A program made the position numbers and the translations under genes. A stretch of 64,000 bases of DNA from Rhodoferax sp. (GTDB lineage Bacteria; Pseudomonadota; Gammaproteobacteria; Burkholderiales; Burkholderiaceae_C): NCBI GenBank assembly GCA_031291305.1, contig JARLJH010000023.1:1-64000 (forward strand). The letters are read 5' to 3'. A model generated the notes under the pieces. It was not told the origin of the DNA. It worked only from the letters and a program-made list of their open reading frames with translations, and made no database searches. Position 1 is the first letter of the stretch. Each line of letters starts with the position of its first letter. This document shows, piece by piece, positions 29,471 to 40,180 of this stretch.

Positions 29471-30598
29471 ATGAGCAGCCCACACACAACATCTGCCAGC
29501 CGCACCAACACGCTATTTCTCAGCCCACAAGACGTGGCTAGCATCATTGGCCGCCAAGGCATGGCCGCCACGCTGCAAGGCATGGCGACCTATATCCGAC
29601 AGGACTTTTTGCGTTGGGAGAGTTTTGACAAGGCTCCACGGGTGGCCAGCCATTCACCAGACGGCGTTATTGAACTCATGCCGATTGCTGACGCCAGCCG
29701 CTACGCGTTCAAATACGTCAACGGCCACCCCAAAAACACCGCCCAAGGCTTGTCCACGGTGATGGCGTTTGGCGTGCTGGCCGATGTGGCAACGGGCACG
29801 CCGCTGTTGCTCAGTGAGATGACGCTGACCACCGCGCTGCGCACTGCGGCCACATCTGCTGTCGCAGCCCGTGCACTGGCCAGACCGGACAGCCGGGTCA
29901 TGGCCTTGATTGGCAACGGCGCGCAAAGCGAATTCCAGGCGCTGGCATTCCACCATCTGATGGACATTGAAGAAATTCGCCTGTATGACATCGACCTGGC
30001 CGCTACCGCCAAGCTGATGCACAACCTGCAAGCCAACCCGGACGCTGCAGGCCTGCGGCTGATCGCCTGCGCCAGCGTGGCAGATGCGGTGCGCGGTGCC
30101 GATATCGTGACCACCATCACGGCGGACAAGACCAATGCAGCCATCATCACCGCAGACATGCTGGAGCCGGGCATGCATATCAACGGTGTAGGAGGTGACT
30201 GCCCAGGTAAGACAGAGATCCACCATGGTGTGCTGCGCGCCGCCAAAGTGTTTGTGGAATTCGAGCCGCAGACCCGCATTGAAGGCGACCTGCAACATCT
30301 GCCCGCTGAATTCCCTGTCACCGAGTTGTGGCAAGTGCTCTCAGGTCAAAAGCCAGGTCGCGACAACGCCAATCAGATCACGATGTTTGATTCGGTCGGC
30401 TTTGCCATGGAAGACTTTTCTGCCCTGCGCTATCTGTTCGACCAGGCACAGACCTTGCGGTTGGGCGCACCGATTGCCCTGATAGCACAGCTGAGCGACC
30501 CGAAAGACCTGTATCGACTGATCCGGCCAATGCCCGCCAGATCAGAGCGCGCGGCCACTCAGGTCGATGCCCACGTAGCACTTACTGAAACTGCTTGA
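29471..30598 (+). CDS. Ornithine cyclodeaminase family protein
   Basis: A 375-residue NAD-dependent enzyme of the OCD/mu-crystallin family, with a Rossmann motif VMALIGNGAQSEFQALAF, TALRTAATSAVAARALARPD and VGGDCPGKTEIH. True OCD converts L-ornithine to L-proline with release of ammonia; relatives act on other amino acids or imines, so the substrate is not certain. Start ATG 29471. It is the only plus-strand gene for about 13 kb. Its last 17 bp overlap the 3' end of the convergent lptE. Confidence 0.85.
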   Translation: MSSPHTTSASRTNTLFLSPQDVASIIGRQGMAATLQGMATYIRQDFLRWESFDKAPRVASHSPDGVIELMPIADASRYAFKYVNGHPKNTAQGLSTVMAFGVLADVATGTPLLLSEMTLTTALRTAATSAVAARALARPDSRVMALIGNGAQSEFQALAFHHLMDIEEIRLYDIDLAATAKLMHNLQANPDAAGLRLIACASVADAVRGADIVTTITADKTNAAIITADMLEPGMHINGVGGDCPGKTEIHHGVLRAAKVFVEFEPQTRIEGDLQHLPAEFPVTELWQVLSGQKPGRDNANQITMFDSVGFAMEDFSALRYLFDQAQTLRLGAPIALIAQLSDPKDLYRLIRPMPARSERAATQVDAHVALTETA

Positions 30599-31109
30599 CT
30601 GCAGCCAGACGGCGCTGAATCTGCTGCGCAATGTCGCGCTCCATGTCAACGTACAAATTGGCCATCTCGGTTTCTTTGGCCAGCGCAGCCGATTCGCTAT
30701 AGCTGACTTCACGCTGCTGCATGATTTCGTTTTCAGCAATCAACTCTTTGCCTTGGGGCGTATCCAGCCGGAAACGCACCCGCAATCGCAGTTGAAATTC
30801 AAGTACCTGGCCAGAGGAGTTCACGCCGACCACGACTTTTTCGCGCTGCTCTCCCAGTATCTTGAGCACCACTTGGGCCTGCGCGACGGGTACATCGGTG
30901 CTCAGCACTTGTACCGTGCCGCCAAAAGAGCGGCGCAACTCCTGCACCACAGCGCCGCCCGGGTCGGGCTGGATCGCGATACTGCTAAAAGCGAAGTTTT
31001 GACTGCCACGCAGTTTGAAGCCGCAACCCGCCAGCAGGCTAGTGGCCACCAGCGCGACAACCAGGCTGCGCCGTGGCAAGTTGCTCGGATTCCAGAAAGC
31101 AGACTTCAT
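30582..31109 (-). CDS. lptE: LPS-assembly lipoprotein LptE
   Basis: A 175-residue outer-membrane lipoprotein that plugs the LptD translocon for lipopolysaccharide export. The signal sequence ends with lipobox LLAGC (about residue 28), followed by GFKLRGSQNFAFSSIAIQPD. Start ATG 31109 has AAGGAG at ideal spacing and lies 9 bp after the leuS stop, as in most beta- and gammaproteobacteria. Confidence 0.92.
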   Translation of the reverse strand: MKSAFWNPSNLPRRSLVVALVATSLLAGCGFKLRGSQNFAFSSIAIQPDPGGAVVQELRRSFGGTVQVLSTDVPVAQAQVVLKILGEQREKVVVGVNSSGQVLEFQLRLRVRFRLDTPQGKELIAENEIMQQREVSYSESAALAKETEMANLYVDMERDIAQQIQRRLAAVKQFQ

Positions 31110-31118
31110 GAAAGCTCC

Positions 31119-33818
31119 TTAAACCACCAGATTGACCAGCCGTCCTGGAACCACAATGACCTTTTTGGGTGCAGCGCCGTTGGCCAACTTTTGAAACGTT
31201 TCGCTGGCAATGGCCGCCTGCTCAATGGCAAGCTTATCGGCACTGCTGCTGACCACGATGGAGCCGCGCAGCTTGCCATTGACCTGCAGCATCAGTTCGA
31301 TCTCATCCTTGACCAGCGCGCCGGGATCAACTTGCGGCCAGGGTGTATCCAGCAAGTCGCCCAATGCATCGGCATAGCCCAACTCTGACCACAAGGCATG
31401 CGCAATGTGCGGTGTGGCTGGGTACAGGCAACGCAGCAGAATGCCAAAGCCTTCAGTCAGCGCCAACTGGGCACCGGCCGACTCCAAGGCCTTGAAGTCT
31501 TCCAGCGCATTGATCATCTTCATCGCGCCGCTGACCACGGTGTTGTACTGCATGCGCTGGTAGTCGTAATCCACCTGCTTGAGCACGGTGTGAATCTCCA
31601 GACGCAGCGCTTTGGCTTCTTTGCCAAACTCTACGTCTTTTAACCCCGTAGCCCCTGTCGCAACTGCACTTGCAGCTTCACAATTCATAGCTGACTGTTT
31701 GACACCAAAATTCCACACACGGCGCAGGAAGCGGTAACTACCCTCCACCGCCGCGTCGTTCCACTCCAGCGTTGCCTCGGGCGGGGCGGTGAACATGGTG
31801 TACAGGCGGGCGGTGTCGGCACCGTATTTTTCAATCAGATCTTGCGGATCCACGCCGTTGTTTTTGGACTTGGACATGGTGCCCACGCCCTCGTAGTCAA
31901 TGAGCGTGCCCACCGGCAGATCACCCACGGCCTTGATCAAGCGTGCGCCGATGACTTTGCCGGCATCATCCAACACGTGCTCCACATCGCTGGGCCAGAA
32001 GTAGTCTTTGCCGCCCTTGTCGGTGCGGCGGCTGTAGATGTGGTTCAGCACCATGCCTTGCGTGAGCAGTTTGGTGAAGGGCTCGTCCACTTTCACCAGC
32101 CCCAGGTCGCGCATCACCTTGGTCCAGAAGCGGGCGTACAACAAGTGCAGGATGGCGTGTTCGATGCCGCCGATGTACTGGTCCATCGGCATCCAGTAGT
32201 CCGCGCCCTCTGCCACCATCTTCTCGGCATTGGTCGGGTCGCAGTAGCGCATGAAATACCAGGAGCTGTCGACAAAGGTGTCCATGGTGTCGGTTTCGCG
32301 CCGCGCCGGTTTACCGCAGATTGGGCAGGTGACCCCGGCGTGAAAGCCTTCGTGTTTGTGCAGCGGGTTGCCAGAGCCGTCGGGAATGCAGTCTTGCGGC
32401 AACACCACCGGCAAATCTTTCTCAGGCACCGGCACCGCACCGTGGTCGTCGCAATGGATGATCGGGATCGGCGTGCCCCAGTAACGCTGGCGGCTCACAC
32501 CCCAATCGCGCAGACGCCAGGTGACTTTCCTTTCGCCCAGGCCTTTGGCGGCCAACAGTTCAGCAACCTTGGTCACGGCGGCTTTTTGATCCAGGCCGTC
32601 GAGGACGCCGGAGTTGACACTGACACCGTTTTGCTTGTCGGCATACCAGTCATGCCAAACCTTGTCATCAAAGATCTGGTCTTTGACCGCCACCACAGGC
32701 TGGATTGGGAGCTGGTATTTCAAGGCAAACGCAAAGTCCCGCTCATCATGCGCCGGCACACCCATCACCGCACCGTCGCCGTAGCTCATCAGCACGTAAT
32801 TGCCAACCCAGACCTCGACTTGTTTGCCGGTCAACGGATGGGTGACAAACAAGCCGGTGGGCATGCCGACTTTTTCTTTCAAAGCCAGCTCGGCCTCGGT
32901 GGTGCCGCCCTTTTTGCATTCTTCGATGAAGGTTGCCAACGCCGGATTGCTGGCTGCCGCGTGCACGGCCAGCGGGTGTTCAGCGGCCACCGCGCAAAAG
33001 GTCACGCCCATGATGGTGTCGGCGCGGGTGGTGAAGACGTACATCTTGCCGTCGCCGATCAGCGCACCGTCAGCACCCTTGATGTCATGGGTGAAAGCAA
33101 AGCGCACTCCCTCTGACTTGCCAATCCAGTTTTCCTGCATCAGCTTGACACGCTCGGGCCAACCTGGCATGTTGTCGCCGGTGACGTTGGCCAGCAGTTC
33201 GTCGGCGTACTGGGTGATGGCTAGGTAGTAGCCCGGGATTTCGCGCTTTTCGACCACCGCACCGGTGCGCCAGCCTTTGCCGTCAATCACTTGCTCGTTG
33301 GCCAGCACGGTCATGTCCACCGGGTCCCAGTTGACAACCTGGGTCTTGCGGTAGGCAATGCCTTTTTCCAGCATCTTCAGGAACAGCCACTGGTTCCACT
33401 TGTAGTACTCGGGCGTGCAGGTGGCGACTTCGCGGCTCCAGTCGATGGCCAGGCCCATGGCTTGCATCTGGCCCTTCATGTAGGCGATGTTCTCAAAGGT
33501 CCACTGGGCTGGGGGCACACCGTTTTTCAACGCGGCGTTCTCAGCGGGCAGGCCAAATGCATCCCAGCCCATGGGCATGAGCACGTTGTAGCCCTGCATG
33601 CGCAGCTGGCGCGTGAGCATGTCGTTGATGGTGTAGTTGCGCACATGGCCCATGTGCAGCTTGCCGCTGGGGTAAGGCAGCATGGAGCAGGCGTAGAACT
33701 TCTTCTTCGGCTTGCCGTTGACATCCTTGGCGTTTTCGCTCACACGGTAGGCATCGGTGGACTGCCAATGGGCTTGGGCAGCGGGTTCAACGTCGAGGTG
33801 GTTGTATTTTTCTTGCAT
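31119..33818 (-). CDS. leuS: Leucyl-tRNA synthetase
   Basis: An 899-residue class Ia synthetase. HIGH-type motif [19 protein letters not shown] (about residue 48) and KMSKS-type [10 protein letters not shown] (about 650) are present, with the CP1 editing domain between them. It is slightly longer than E. coli LeuS (860). Part of the excess is a palindromic element translated as about residues 709-724 ([15 protein letters not shown]) at the start of the anticodon-binding helical domain. It is cotranscribed with lptE. Confidence 0.96.
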   Translation of the reverse strand: MQEKYNHLDVEPAAQAHWQSTDAYRVSENAKDVNGKPKKKFYACSMLPYPSGKLHMGHVRNYTINDMLTRQLRMQGYNVLMPMGWDAFGLPAENAALKNGVPPAQWTFENIAYMKGQMQAMGLAIDWSREVATCTPEYYKWNQWLFLKMLEKGIAYRKTQVVNWDPVDMTVLANEQVIDGKGWRTGAVVEKREIPGYYLAITQYADELLANVTGDNMPGWPERVKLMQENWIGKSEGVRFAFTHDIKGADGALIGDGKMYVFTTRADTIMGVTFCAVAAEHPLAVHAAASNPALATFIEECKKGGTTEAELALKEKVGMPTGLFVTHPLTGKQVEVWVGNYVLMSYGDGAVMGVPAHDERDFAFALKYQLPIQPVVAVKDQIFDDKVWHDWYADKQNGVSVNSGVLDGLDQKAAVTKVAELLAAKGLGERKVTWRLRDWGVSRQRYWGTPIPIIHCDDHGAVPVPEKDLPVVLPQDCIPDGSGNPLHKHEGFHAGVTCPICGKPARRETDTMDTFVDSSWYFMRYCDPTNAEKMVAEGADYWMPMDQYIGGIEHAILHLLYARFWTKVMRDLGLVKVDEPFTKLLTQGMVLNHIYSRRTDKGGKDYFWPSDVEHVLDDAGKVIGARLIKAVGDLPVGTLIDYEGVGTMSKSKNNGVDPQDLIEKYGADTARLYTMFTAPPEATLEWNDAAVEGSYRFLRRVWNFGVKQSAMNCEAASAVATGATGLKDVEFGKEAKALRLEIHTVLKQVDYDYQRMQYNTVVSGAMKMINALEDFKALESAGAQLALTEGFGILLRCLYPATPHIAHALWSELGYADALGDLLDTPWPQVDPGALVKDEIELMLQVNGKLRGSIVVSSSADKLAIEQAAIASETFQKLANGAAPKKVIVVPGRLVNLVV
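31645..31693 (-). repeat. Palindromic element inside leuS
   Basis: Minus strand: AGCTATGAATTGTGAAGCTG, CAAGTGCAGTTGCGACAG, GGGGCTACGGGG. It shows the AGCTAT...AAGCTGC left flank and CAGGGGCTA right flank of the family. The protein segment it encodes is Ala/Thr/Gly-rich and absent from E. coli LeuS as I recall it. Confidence 0.55.
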
Positions 33819-33928
33819 GGCGATGGATCTTGGCGGCGGGCAGCCGCTCGGGCGTGAGATGACTGAATGATGTGGGCGTGTTGTTGATCCCGTGCACGCC
33901 AGGCGCTCACGGGGAACCTGGCCCGATT

Positions 33929-34411
33929 TTAGGGTTTGCGCGGCGCGGCCCCAGCGGGCGCTGCCACCGGCGACGTTGAAGGCGATGTTGTGGCGTTGGA
34001 AGGCACATCGGCAACAAACCCGATGCGGTTCAGATTCGCCTTTTGGGCCACGCCCATGACTTCCACAATGCGTCCATAGGGGACTGCCTTGTCGGCGCGT
34101 AGTTGCACCTCGGTGTCTGGGTTCAGCTGCTGCGAGGTGACAAATTGACGGGCCAACTCTTCCAGAGATACCGGGTGATCATTCAGAAACGTCTGACCGG
34201 AAGCATCCACCACCACTCTGACGGCCTTTGGCACATCACTGGATTTGGCAGCATCGGTTTTCGGCAGATCAAGCTTGATGGAGCTGGCTAGCAGTGGCGC
34301 GGTGATGATGAAGATCACCACCAGCACCAGCATCACGTCGATCAGCGGCGTCATGTTGATGTCGCTCATGGGCTGTGAGCCCAAACTGCGATCCAGACGG
34401 CCGAAAGACAT
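33929..34411 (-). CDS. exbD: ExbD/TolR-family biopolymer transport protein
   Basis: A 160-residue inner-membrane stator protein. One transmembrane helix with the conserved Asp ([20 protein letters not shown]) is followed by a periplasmic domain ending in a Pro/Ala tail. It partners the ExbB/TolQ-like protein encoded 16 bp upstream to use the proton gradient for TonB- or Tol-dependent work. ATG 34411 is preferred over longer frames because it starts two dozen residues before the helix. No tonB, tolA or tolB is adjacent, so Exb versus Tol is undecided. Confidence 0.85.
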   Translation of the reverse strand: MSFGRLDRSLGSQPMSDINMTPLIDVMLVLVVIFIITAPLLASSIKLDLPKTDAAKSSDVPKAVRVVVDASGQTFLNDHPVSLEELARQFVTSQQLNPDTEVQLRADKAVPYGRIVEVMGVAQKANLNRIGFVADVPSNATTSPSTSPVAAPAGAAPRKP

Positions 34412-34427
34412 GTGACTCAGTCTGCCA

Positions 34428-35078
34428 TCAAACCTGAGCGCTGGCGTTACCCACCAACTCGCGCAGGTCACGCGCAAAACCTTCAAGCTCGGCTTCGATG
34501 CGCGCCACCGAACGACCAAGAACGTTGTAAGCCAGCACCGCTGGAATGGCCACCGCCAGACCCGTAGCCGTCATGATCAACGACTCGCCCACGGGGCCGG
34601 AAATCTTGTCGATGGAGACCTGCCCCGCTGTCGCAATACCTATGAGTGCATGGTAGATGCCCCATACCGTTCCCAGCAGGCCGACAAAGGGGGCTGTAGC
34701 ACCCACGGTGGCCAGCAATACCTGACCGTGCTGAAGTTTGGTCAGGGCCTGGTGCAGTGCGTTGCGTAGCACGCGCGTTAACTGAGTTTCCAGGCCACCG
34801 GCACCAGCCAACGTCTTGCTTGCTTCTATCTTTGTAGCTTCAACCATAGGTAGAACAAGGGCTTCACGGTCAAAAACCTTAATTTTTTGGGTAGCCTCCC
34901 CGACGCTGGTCGACTGCCAGAAAACGGCAATGCAGCGATCCACGTCGCGACTGGCCCTGTGCAACAGCCAGGCTTTCCACAAAATCACCACCCAACTACC
35001 CACTGACATGGCCAGCAGCAGCAAGGCCACACTCCGCGCCAAGGCATCTCCGTGCCAGAAAAACTGTGCCAGGTTCAT
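34428..35078 (-). CDS. exbB: ExbB/TolQ-family proton-channel protein
   Basis: A 216-residue protein with three transmembrane helices (about residues 12-35, 125-150, 165-190). Family signatures: [20 protein letters not shown] and [20 protein letters not shown]. It forms the proton-driven motor with the downstream ExbD. Its start overlaps the dapB stop by 4 bp (ATGA), so dapB, exbB and exbD are translationally coupled. Confidence 0.88.
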   Translation of the reverse strand: MNLAQFFWHGDALARSVALLLLAMSVGSWVVILWKAWLLHRASRDVDRCIAVFWQSTSVGEATQKIKVFDREALVLPMVEATKIEASKTLAGAGGLETQLTRVLRNALHQALTKLQHGQVLLATVGATAPFVGLLGTVWGIYHALIGIATAGQVSIDKISGPVGESLIMTATGLAVAIPAVLAYNVLGRSVARIEAELEGFARDLRELVGNASAQV

Positions 35079-35890
35079 TTCAGGTTGAGCACGTCAGCCA
35101 TGTCAAACAGACCTGCTTTGTGGTCATGCAGAAAACGCGCGGCGCGCAAACTGCCCTGTGCGTAGCTGACGCGGCTCGACGACTTGTGGGTGATCTCGAT
35201 GCGTTCACCTGTCCCGGCAAACAGCACAGTGTGGTCGCCAACGATGTCACCGCCACGAATGGTGGCAAAACCGATGGAAGATGGATCGCGCTCACCCGTG
35301 ACACCTTCACGTGCATAGACTGCGCAATCTTTCAGGTCGCGCCCCAGCGCATCGGCGATGACTTCACCCATTTTCAGAGCCGTACCCGATGGTGCATCCA
35401 CCTTGTGACGGTGATGTGCCTCAATGATTTCGATGTCGTAACCAGTGGACAACGCCTTCGCAGCCAATTCCAGCAGTTTGAACGTCACATTCACGCCCAC
35501 ACTCATGTTTGGTGCCATCACGATGGCGATGTCCTTGCTGGCAGCAGCAATCTCGGCTTTTTGCGCGTCAGTAAACCCTGTGGTCCCAATGACCAGATTG
35601 ACACCCAGTTCGCGGCATGCTTGCAGGTGGGCCAGCGTACCCTCTGGCCGCGTGAAATCGATCAATACATCGGAGTGGCTGAGCCCGGTCTGCAGGTCTG
35701 AGGTAATGGCAATGCCACTGCTCAATCCCAGGAACGCAGCAGGGTCAAGACCAATGGCAGGGCTACCCGGCACATCAAGTGCACCGCTGAGTTGGCAGTC
35801 GTCAGCTTTGGCCACTGCTTCAACCAGCATACGGCCCATACGGCCACTGGCGCCAGCCACACAGATACGGTGGTGAGTTGTCTCGCTCAT
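35075..35890 (-). CDS. dapB: 4-hydroxy-tetrahydrodipicolinate reductase
   Basis: Lysine/diaminopimelate pathway enzyme. It has 271 residues, with the NAD(P)-binding motif [16 protein letters not shown] at the N-terminus and the catalytic segment [16 protein letters not shown]. Start ATG 35890 lies 8 bp after the bamE stop. Gene order bamE-dapB-exbB-exbD on the minus strand suggests one transcript. Confidence 0.95.
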   Translation of the reverse strand: MSETTHHRICVAGASGRMGRMLVEAVAKADDCQLSGALDVPGSPAIGLDPAAFLGLSSGIAITSDLQTGLSHSDVLIDFTRPEGTLAHLQACRELGVNLVIGTTGFTDAQKAEIAAASKDIAIVMAPNMSVGVNVTFKLLELAAKALSTGYDIEIIEAHHRHKVDAPSGTALKMGEVIADALGRDLKDCAVYAREGVTGERDPSSIGFATIRGGDIVGDHTVLFAGTGERIEITHKSSSRVSYAQGSLRAARFLHDHKAGLFDMADVLNLK

Positions 35891-35898
35891 AGCGGCTA

Positions 35899-36450
35899 TC
35901 AGCGCGCAGGCGCTTCAAGGGGGGGGTAAACGACAGGTGGCGATGCCACCAGCTGAACAGAAGGAGTGGGCGCAACGGCTTCGGGCTTGGCGCTGGCTTT
36001 CAGGCTTTCCGGCGACATTTCCAGCACGGGTACGGGTCCGGATTTGCGGCCCGAATCCAGAGAGGCAACAAACTCGGCTTCGGTGGGCAAGGGATCGGCC
36101 TCCACACGGGCCACAACGTCATCTTTGAAGAAAACGGTGACCTTTCGATCCTGGGGCTCAGTACCCTGGCGTTTGAAGGTAAAGACGTAGTCCCACCGGT
36201 CCGCATGAAAAATATCGGTCAGTAGAGGTGTGCCAAGGATATTTTTGACCTGGCCGCGGCTCATGCCTTCTTTGAGCGCTGCCAATTGCTCACTGGAGAC
36301 AAAATTGCCCTGCACGATGTCGATCTTGTAGGGTCGCACCATACTAACCAGCCGATTGCTGGCGTTATCGACCGAGCCACAAGCCGACAATGTGGCCATG
36401 GTGGCACCCAGTGCACTCCAGCAGATACAACGAACGATGGAATCAAACAT
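35899..36450 (-). CDS. bamE: Outer-membrane assembly lipoprotein BamE
   Basis: A 183-residue lipoprotein of the BAM beta-barrel assembly machine (SmpA/OmlA family). Signal peptide with lipobox LSAC (about residue 24), then the BamE core [20 protein letters not shown] and [20 protein letters not shown]. It has a ~60-residue Pro/Ala-rich C-terminal extension beyond the E. coli form (113 residues). ATG 36450 is chosen; GTG 36462 is in frame. Divergent from fur, as commonly seen in betaproteobacteria. Confidence 0.9.
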   Translation of the reverse strand: MFDSIVRCICWSALGATMATLSACGSVDNASNRLVSMVRPYKIDIVQGNFVSSEQLAALKEGMSRGQVKNILGTPLLTDIFHADRWDYVFTFKRQGTEPQDRKVTVFFKDDVVARVEADPLPTEAEFVASLDSGRKSGPVPVLEMSPESLKASAKPEAVAPTPSVQLVASPPVVYPPLEAPAR

Positions 36451-36547
36451 AGAAAAAGCCACGACGATATGATCCGCGCATTGTACCGATAGCGTTTCAA
36501 CTCGCGACGTGTGGGAATGCTACGTAATTGGCAACCGGAAAATCCGT

Positions 36548-36982
36548 ATGAGCAAGATTGAAGAACTCAAAAGCACGGGCCTGAAGGCCACTCTGCCAAG
36601 ACTAAAGATTCTGGAAATTTTCCAGAAAAGCGCCCATCGGCACATGACAGCCGAAGATGTGTCACGGGTGTTGCTGCAAGAAAACTCGGATGTTGGCCTG
36701 GCCACGGTGTACCGCGTGCTGGCTCAGTTCGAGCAGGCGGAAATTTTGATTCGCAGCCACTTCGAAAGTGACAAGGCAGTCTATGAACTCAATGAAGGAC
36801 AACACCACGACCATTTGGTTTGTCTGGACTGTGGCCGGGTTGTTGAGTTTTATGACGCCCAGATCGAACAGCGACAAAACGCTGTAGCGAAGGAAAAAGG
36901 CTTTGCCATCGCTGACCACGCCTTGAGCCTCTATGCCCACTGCACCCGCGACAACTGCGAGCATCGGCGCACGGCGGATTAG
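36548..36982 (+). CDS. fur: Ferric uptake regulator Fur
   Basis: A 144-residue iron-responsive repressor. Winged-helix N-terminus ([30 protein letters not shown]) and metal sites [11 protein letters not shown] and [10 protein letters not shown] are visible. Start MSKIEELK at 36548 agrees with the family. Its stop overlaps the convergent hprK stop by 4 bp. It shares a 97-bp divergent promoter region with bamE. Confidence 0.95.
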   Translation: MSKIEELKSTGLKATLPRLKILEIFQKSAHRHMTAEDVSRVLLQENSDVGLATVYRVLAQFEQAEILIRSHFESDKAVYELNEGQHHDHLVCLDCGRVVEFYDAQIEQRQNAVAKEKGFAIADHALSLYAHCTRDNCEHRRTAD

Positions 36983-37929
36983 TGGGGCTCTTCCATGGCC
37001 TTGCGATGGCGTTCAACAAATTCCTTGTAGGTATCCACACCACGAATCTGCAAGATGGTGTTGCGCACGGCAGCTTCCACCAGCACCGCGATGTTGCGAC
37101 CTGCCACCACTTGAATGACCACCTTGCGCACTGGCACATCCAGTACATCCTGGGTGAGTGGCTCATAGGGAATACGCTCGTAATCACGTTCCATGGTTTC
37201 GCGGCGAACCAAATGCACGATCAACTGCAGGCGTTTTTTGCGCCGCACAGCGGTTTCACCAAAAATGCAGCGGATGTCGAGCAGGCCAATGCCACGCACT
37301 TCCAGCAAATTGAGTAGCAGTTCCGGGCAGCGGCCCTCAATAGTGTCCTGGTTGATACGGTACAGATCCACCGCGTCGTCCGCCACCAGACCGTTGCCGC
37401 GGGAGATCAGCTCCAAACCCAGTTCACTTTTACCCAAACCTGACTCGCCCGTGATCATCACCCCGAGGCCCAAAATGTCCATGAAAACGCCGTGCATGGT
37501 GCAGCGGTCGGCAAAATGTTTGGATAGGTAGGCCCGCAGCACATCAATCACAAAGGCCGACGAGCCACTGGTAGCAAACATCGGAATCTGGGCGCGCTCG
37601 CACATGGACAACAGAGCCTCTGGCGCTGTTTGCCCATCAGCCAGGATCAAGACTGGCGGCTCCAATGTGACGATGCGGGCGATACGCCGCTGACAATCTT
37701 CAGGGCTGGCGTTGGCCAGATAAGCCACCTCGCGTTCACCCAGAATCTGTACTCGATAGGGATGGATATAGTTGAGATAGCCCACCAAATCAGCTCCCGA
37801 GCGGGCAGCGCGTACGGCCAACTCGTCAAAACGCCGCTCGGAGGCCCCCAGCCCGGCCACCCATTCCCAGCGCAGACTACCCCTGAACGCCTCAAAGAGT
37901 ACGTCAGCACTGATAACGGTGGGTTTCAA
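36979..37929 (-). CDS. hprK: HPr kinase/phosphorylase
   Basis: A 316-residue bifunctional kinase/phosphorylase acting on the HPr-type phosphocarrier. Walker [18 protein letters not shown] (about residue 155), the preceding conserved MHGVFMDI, and [20 protein letters not shown] with the C-terminal signature. It ends the hpf-ptsN-hprK cluster, the remnant nitrogen-PTS control module found downstream of rpoN in many proteobacteria; rpoN is not present in this window upstream of hpf. Confidence 0.95.
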   Translation of the reverse strand: MKPTVISADVLFEAFRGSLRWEWVAGLGASERRFDELAVRAARSGADLVGYLNYIHPYRVQILGEREVAYLANASPEDCQRRIARIVTLEPPVLILADGQTAPEALLSMCERAQIPMFATSGSSAFVIDVLRAYLSKHFADRCTMHGVFMDILGLGVMITGESGLGKSELGLELISRGNGLVADDAVDLYRINQDTIEGRCPELLLNLLEVRGIGLLDIRCIFGETAVRRKKRLQLIVHLVRRETMERDYERIPYEPLTQDVLDVPVRKVVIQVVAGRNIAVLVEAAVRNTILQIRGVDTYKEFVERHRKAMEEPH

Positions 37930-37938
37930 GGCTTTAGA

Positions 37939-38406
37939 TCAGTTTGACTGGACTGACTGCCAATCGGTGATCAGCCCATGCAACTCAGCCACAGACGTGC
38001 TGGCGTTGAGCTTTTCACGTAAGCTTGCATCGCTGAGCATTTCTGCGATCTCTGACAGGATTTCAAGGTGCTTTTGGGTGGCCGCCTCAGGCACCAACAG
38101 AAAAATCATCAGGCCGACCGCGAGCTCGTCCGGTGCTTCAAACCCAATAGGATGAGCAAGCTGGAAGACGGCCGCCATAGGGGATTTCAACCCCTTGATG
38201 CGGCCGTGCGGTATGGCCACACCATGCCCCAAGCCGGTGGAACCCAGACGTTCCCGGGAAAACAGGCTGTCCGTGACCAAAGCGCGGCTCAAACCATGCA
38301 AATTCTCAAACAATAGGCCTGCTTCTTCAAAAGCCCGTTTCTTGCTGGAAATGTCCAACTGGACAAGCACATGGTCAGGAGTAAGGATAGACGCGAGTCG
38401 ATTCAT
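37939..38406 (-). CDS. ptsN: PTS IIA-like nitrogen regulatory protein
   Basis: A 155-residue EIIA-Ntr. The phosphorylated His lies in GLGHGVAIPHGRIKGL. It receives phosphate via PtsP/NPr and adjusts K+ transport and nitrogen responses in other bacteria. Start ATG 38406; 9 bp before hprK. Confidence 0.94.
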   Translation of the reverse strand: MNRLASILTPDHVLVQLDISSKKRAFEEAGLLFENLHGLSRALVTDSLFSRERLGSTGLGHGVAIPHGRIKGLKSPMAAVFQLAHPIGFEAPDELAVGLMIFLLVPEAATQKHLEILSEIAEMLSDASLREKLNASTSVAELHGLITDWQSVQSN

Positions 38407-38487
38407 GATTGGCCCAAATTATGCACCCGGAAAAAATGGGCGCAAAAAAAGCCGCACGCACCAGCGGGCGGCTCGGCAGAGTTTAAA

Positions 38488-38817
38488 TTACATCAGACGT
38501 TTGGTGGCATCGTGATGATGAGATTGCAGCCGGTCTTTGTGACGCACCACTTGTCGGTCAAGTTTATCCACCAATTCGTCAACGGCGGCATACAGGTCGG
38601 CGTGGGCACTTTCGGCAAACAACTCAATGCCTTTGATATAAATATTGCACTCGGCTTTCTGTCGACGCTCCTTTTCTTTAAGATTTTCAAGTGTGAGTAG
38701 CACTTTGACATCCACGACCTGGTCGAAATGGCGCTTGATCCGGTCCAGCTTGTTGGTGACATAAGACCGCAACGCTGGAGTTACCTCCAGATGGTGACCA
38801 CTGATCGTCAAATTCAT
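38488..38817 (-). CDS. hpf: Ribosome hibernation-promoting factor
   Basis: A 109-residue short-form HPF/RaiA protein ([37 protein letters not shown]). It binds the 30S subunit and promotes 100S dimers in stationary phase. AGGAGG precedes the ATG at ideal spacing. First gene of the hpf-ptsN-hprK run. Confidence 0.93.
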   Translation of the reverse strand: MNLTISGHHLEVTPALRSYVTNKLDRIKRHFDQVVDVKVLLTLENLKEKERRQKAECNIYIKGIELFAESAHADLYAAVDELVDKLDRQVVRHKDRLQSHHHDATKRLM

Positions 38818-39044
38818 ACATAGCCTCCTACAGCTTGGTTAAAAGAGCTGCCAACGCCAAGTCGGCAACCGGAATGGAAAATGTGTAAGGTTGATGACAC
38901 TATGCCCGGCCAATATCTTTAATGCAATGTATTTCCATGTTGCACCGCAACAGTATCAGGCCTTACCCTTTGCAACTTGTCCGCGGAAGCATCGCAGTGC
39001 CATAATCTTGCGGTTCAAACAAAAGGATTCACCACCTTGGAAAC

Positions 39045-39098
39045 CTACCCTAGTCGGTAGCTTTCGACCCCAAAAACCAGCGTCAGGGGTTGGAAGCT
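39045..39098 (+). promoter_or_regulatory. Two-hairpin leader upstream of corA
   Basis: A 13-bp stem pairs AGCTTTCGACCCC (39059-39071) with GGGGTTGGAAGCT (39086-39098), using two G-T wobbles and a 14-nt loop. A shorter stem CTACC (39045-39049)/GGTAG (39056-39060) overlaps it by two bases, so the two compete at the edge. No T-run follows. It ends 44 nt before the corA ATG, which has a strong GGGAGTGAG site. A cis-regulatory leader is possible; the rest of the 325-bp hpf-corA gap shows nothing else. Confidence 0.4.
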
Positions 39099-39142
39099 TA
39101 GCCCATACCACTTGATGCCTTGTTTATTTTGGGAGTGAGCAC

Positions 39143-40132
39143 ATGCTCAACGTCTTTACCCTTGCCAATGGACGGCTGTTCCAGGAAGAAATTGAATCGC
39201 TGGAGGAACTCTCCCGCTTTCAGCCTATCTGGGTCGATCTGGAATCGCCCACACCTGAAGAAAAGCGCTGGATCAAGCAATATTTTGGCTTGTCGATTCC
39301 GGAAGATGCGATGGACGAAGACATCGAGGAGTCTGCCCGCTTTTACAAGGAAGATAACGGCGAACTGCATATCCGCAGTGACTTTTTGGTTGCGGACGAG
39401 GAAGCGCCACACACCGTTCGGGTGGCGTTCATCCTGAATACCGACAATAACCAACTCAAGAGCCATGGCGTGCTGTTCTCCATCCACGATGAAGACGTGC
39501 CGGTGTTCCGGTTGCTTCGCATGCGGGCTCGGCGTGCCCCAGGGCTGATTGAGGATGCCAAGGAAGTTCTGCTCAAACTGTTTGATGCGGATGCCGAGTA
39601 CTCTGCTGACACTCTGGAAGAAATTTACGACGAACTGGAAAAAGTCAGCCGCAAGGTACTGTCTGGCGACATGACCGATGAACTGGCCGGTGAAGTGCTC
39701 GGCGCGATTGCTCGCCACGAAGACATGAGCGGTCGGATTCGCCGCAATGTGATGGACACCCGGCGCGCGGTGAGCTTCATGGTACGCAGCAAGTTGCTCA
39801 CCGGTGAGCAGTTTGAAGAAGCGCGGCAGATTCTGCGTGATATGGATTCGCTGGACTCCCACACCGCATTCCTGTTCGACAAGATCAACTTTTTGATGGA
39901 TGCCACGGTGGGCTTCATTAACATCAATCAGAACAAGATCATCAAGATCTTCTCGGTGGCCAGCGTGGCCCTGCTGCCACCCACTTTGATCGCCAGCGTC
40001 TATGGCATGAATCTGAAGTTTCCGGAACTGGAGTTTCTGGGCGGATGGAGCTACCCATATACCGTGGCACTGATGGTCGCCAGTGCGCTGGTGCCCATGT
40101 GGTACTTTAGAAAGCGCGGCTGGCTTACATAA
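39143..40132 (+). CDS. corA: CorA-type magnesium/cobalt channel
   Basis: A 329-residue divalent-cation channel. Large acidic cytoplasmic domain, long stalk helix (~205-265), two C-terminal transmembrane helices and the selectivity motif YGMN after TM1 (ASVYGMNLKFPELE). Works as a homopentamer importing Mg2+. It is a lone plus-strand gene between minus-strand hpf and mtnN. Confidence 0.94.
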   Translation: MLNVFTLANGRLFQEEIESLEELSRFQPIWVDLESPTPEEKRWIKQYFGLSIPEDAMDEDIEESARFYKEDNGELHIRSDFLVADEEAPHTVRVAFILNTDNNQLKSHGVLFSIHDEDVPVFRLLRMRARRAPGLIEDAKEVLLKLFDADAEYSADTLEEIYDELEKVSRKVLSGDMTDELAGEVLGAIARHEDMSGRIRRNVMDTRRAVSFMVRSKLLTGEQFEEARQILRDMDSLDSHTAFLFDKINFLMDATVGFININQNKIIKIFSVASVALLPPTLIASVYGMNLKFPELEFLGGWSYPYTVALMVASALVPMWYFRKRGWLT

Positions 40133-40180
40133 ATATGCCTCTTACCCTTATGTAATAAGGGCTTTACGCTCCTATTTTTG
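40130..40180 (+). repeat. Dispersed palindromic element after corA
   Basis: AAATATGCCTCTTA, then a perfect 7-bp stem CCCTTAT (40145-40151)/ATAAGGG (40155-40161) with loop GTA, then CTTTACGCTCCTATTTTT. It lies between the convergent corA and mtnN stops and could double as a terminator for both. Confidence 0.55.

Noticed and set aside
34815-34865. Possible palindromic element copy inside exbB
   Set aside because: Only parts of the flanks (TGTAGCTTC, ACAAGGGCTTC) resemble the family; the hairpin is not convincing.
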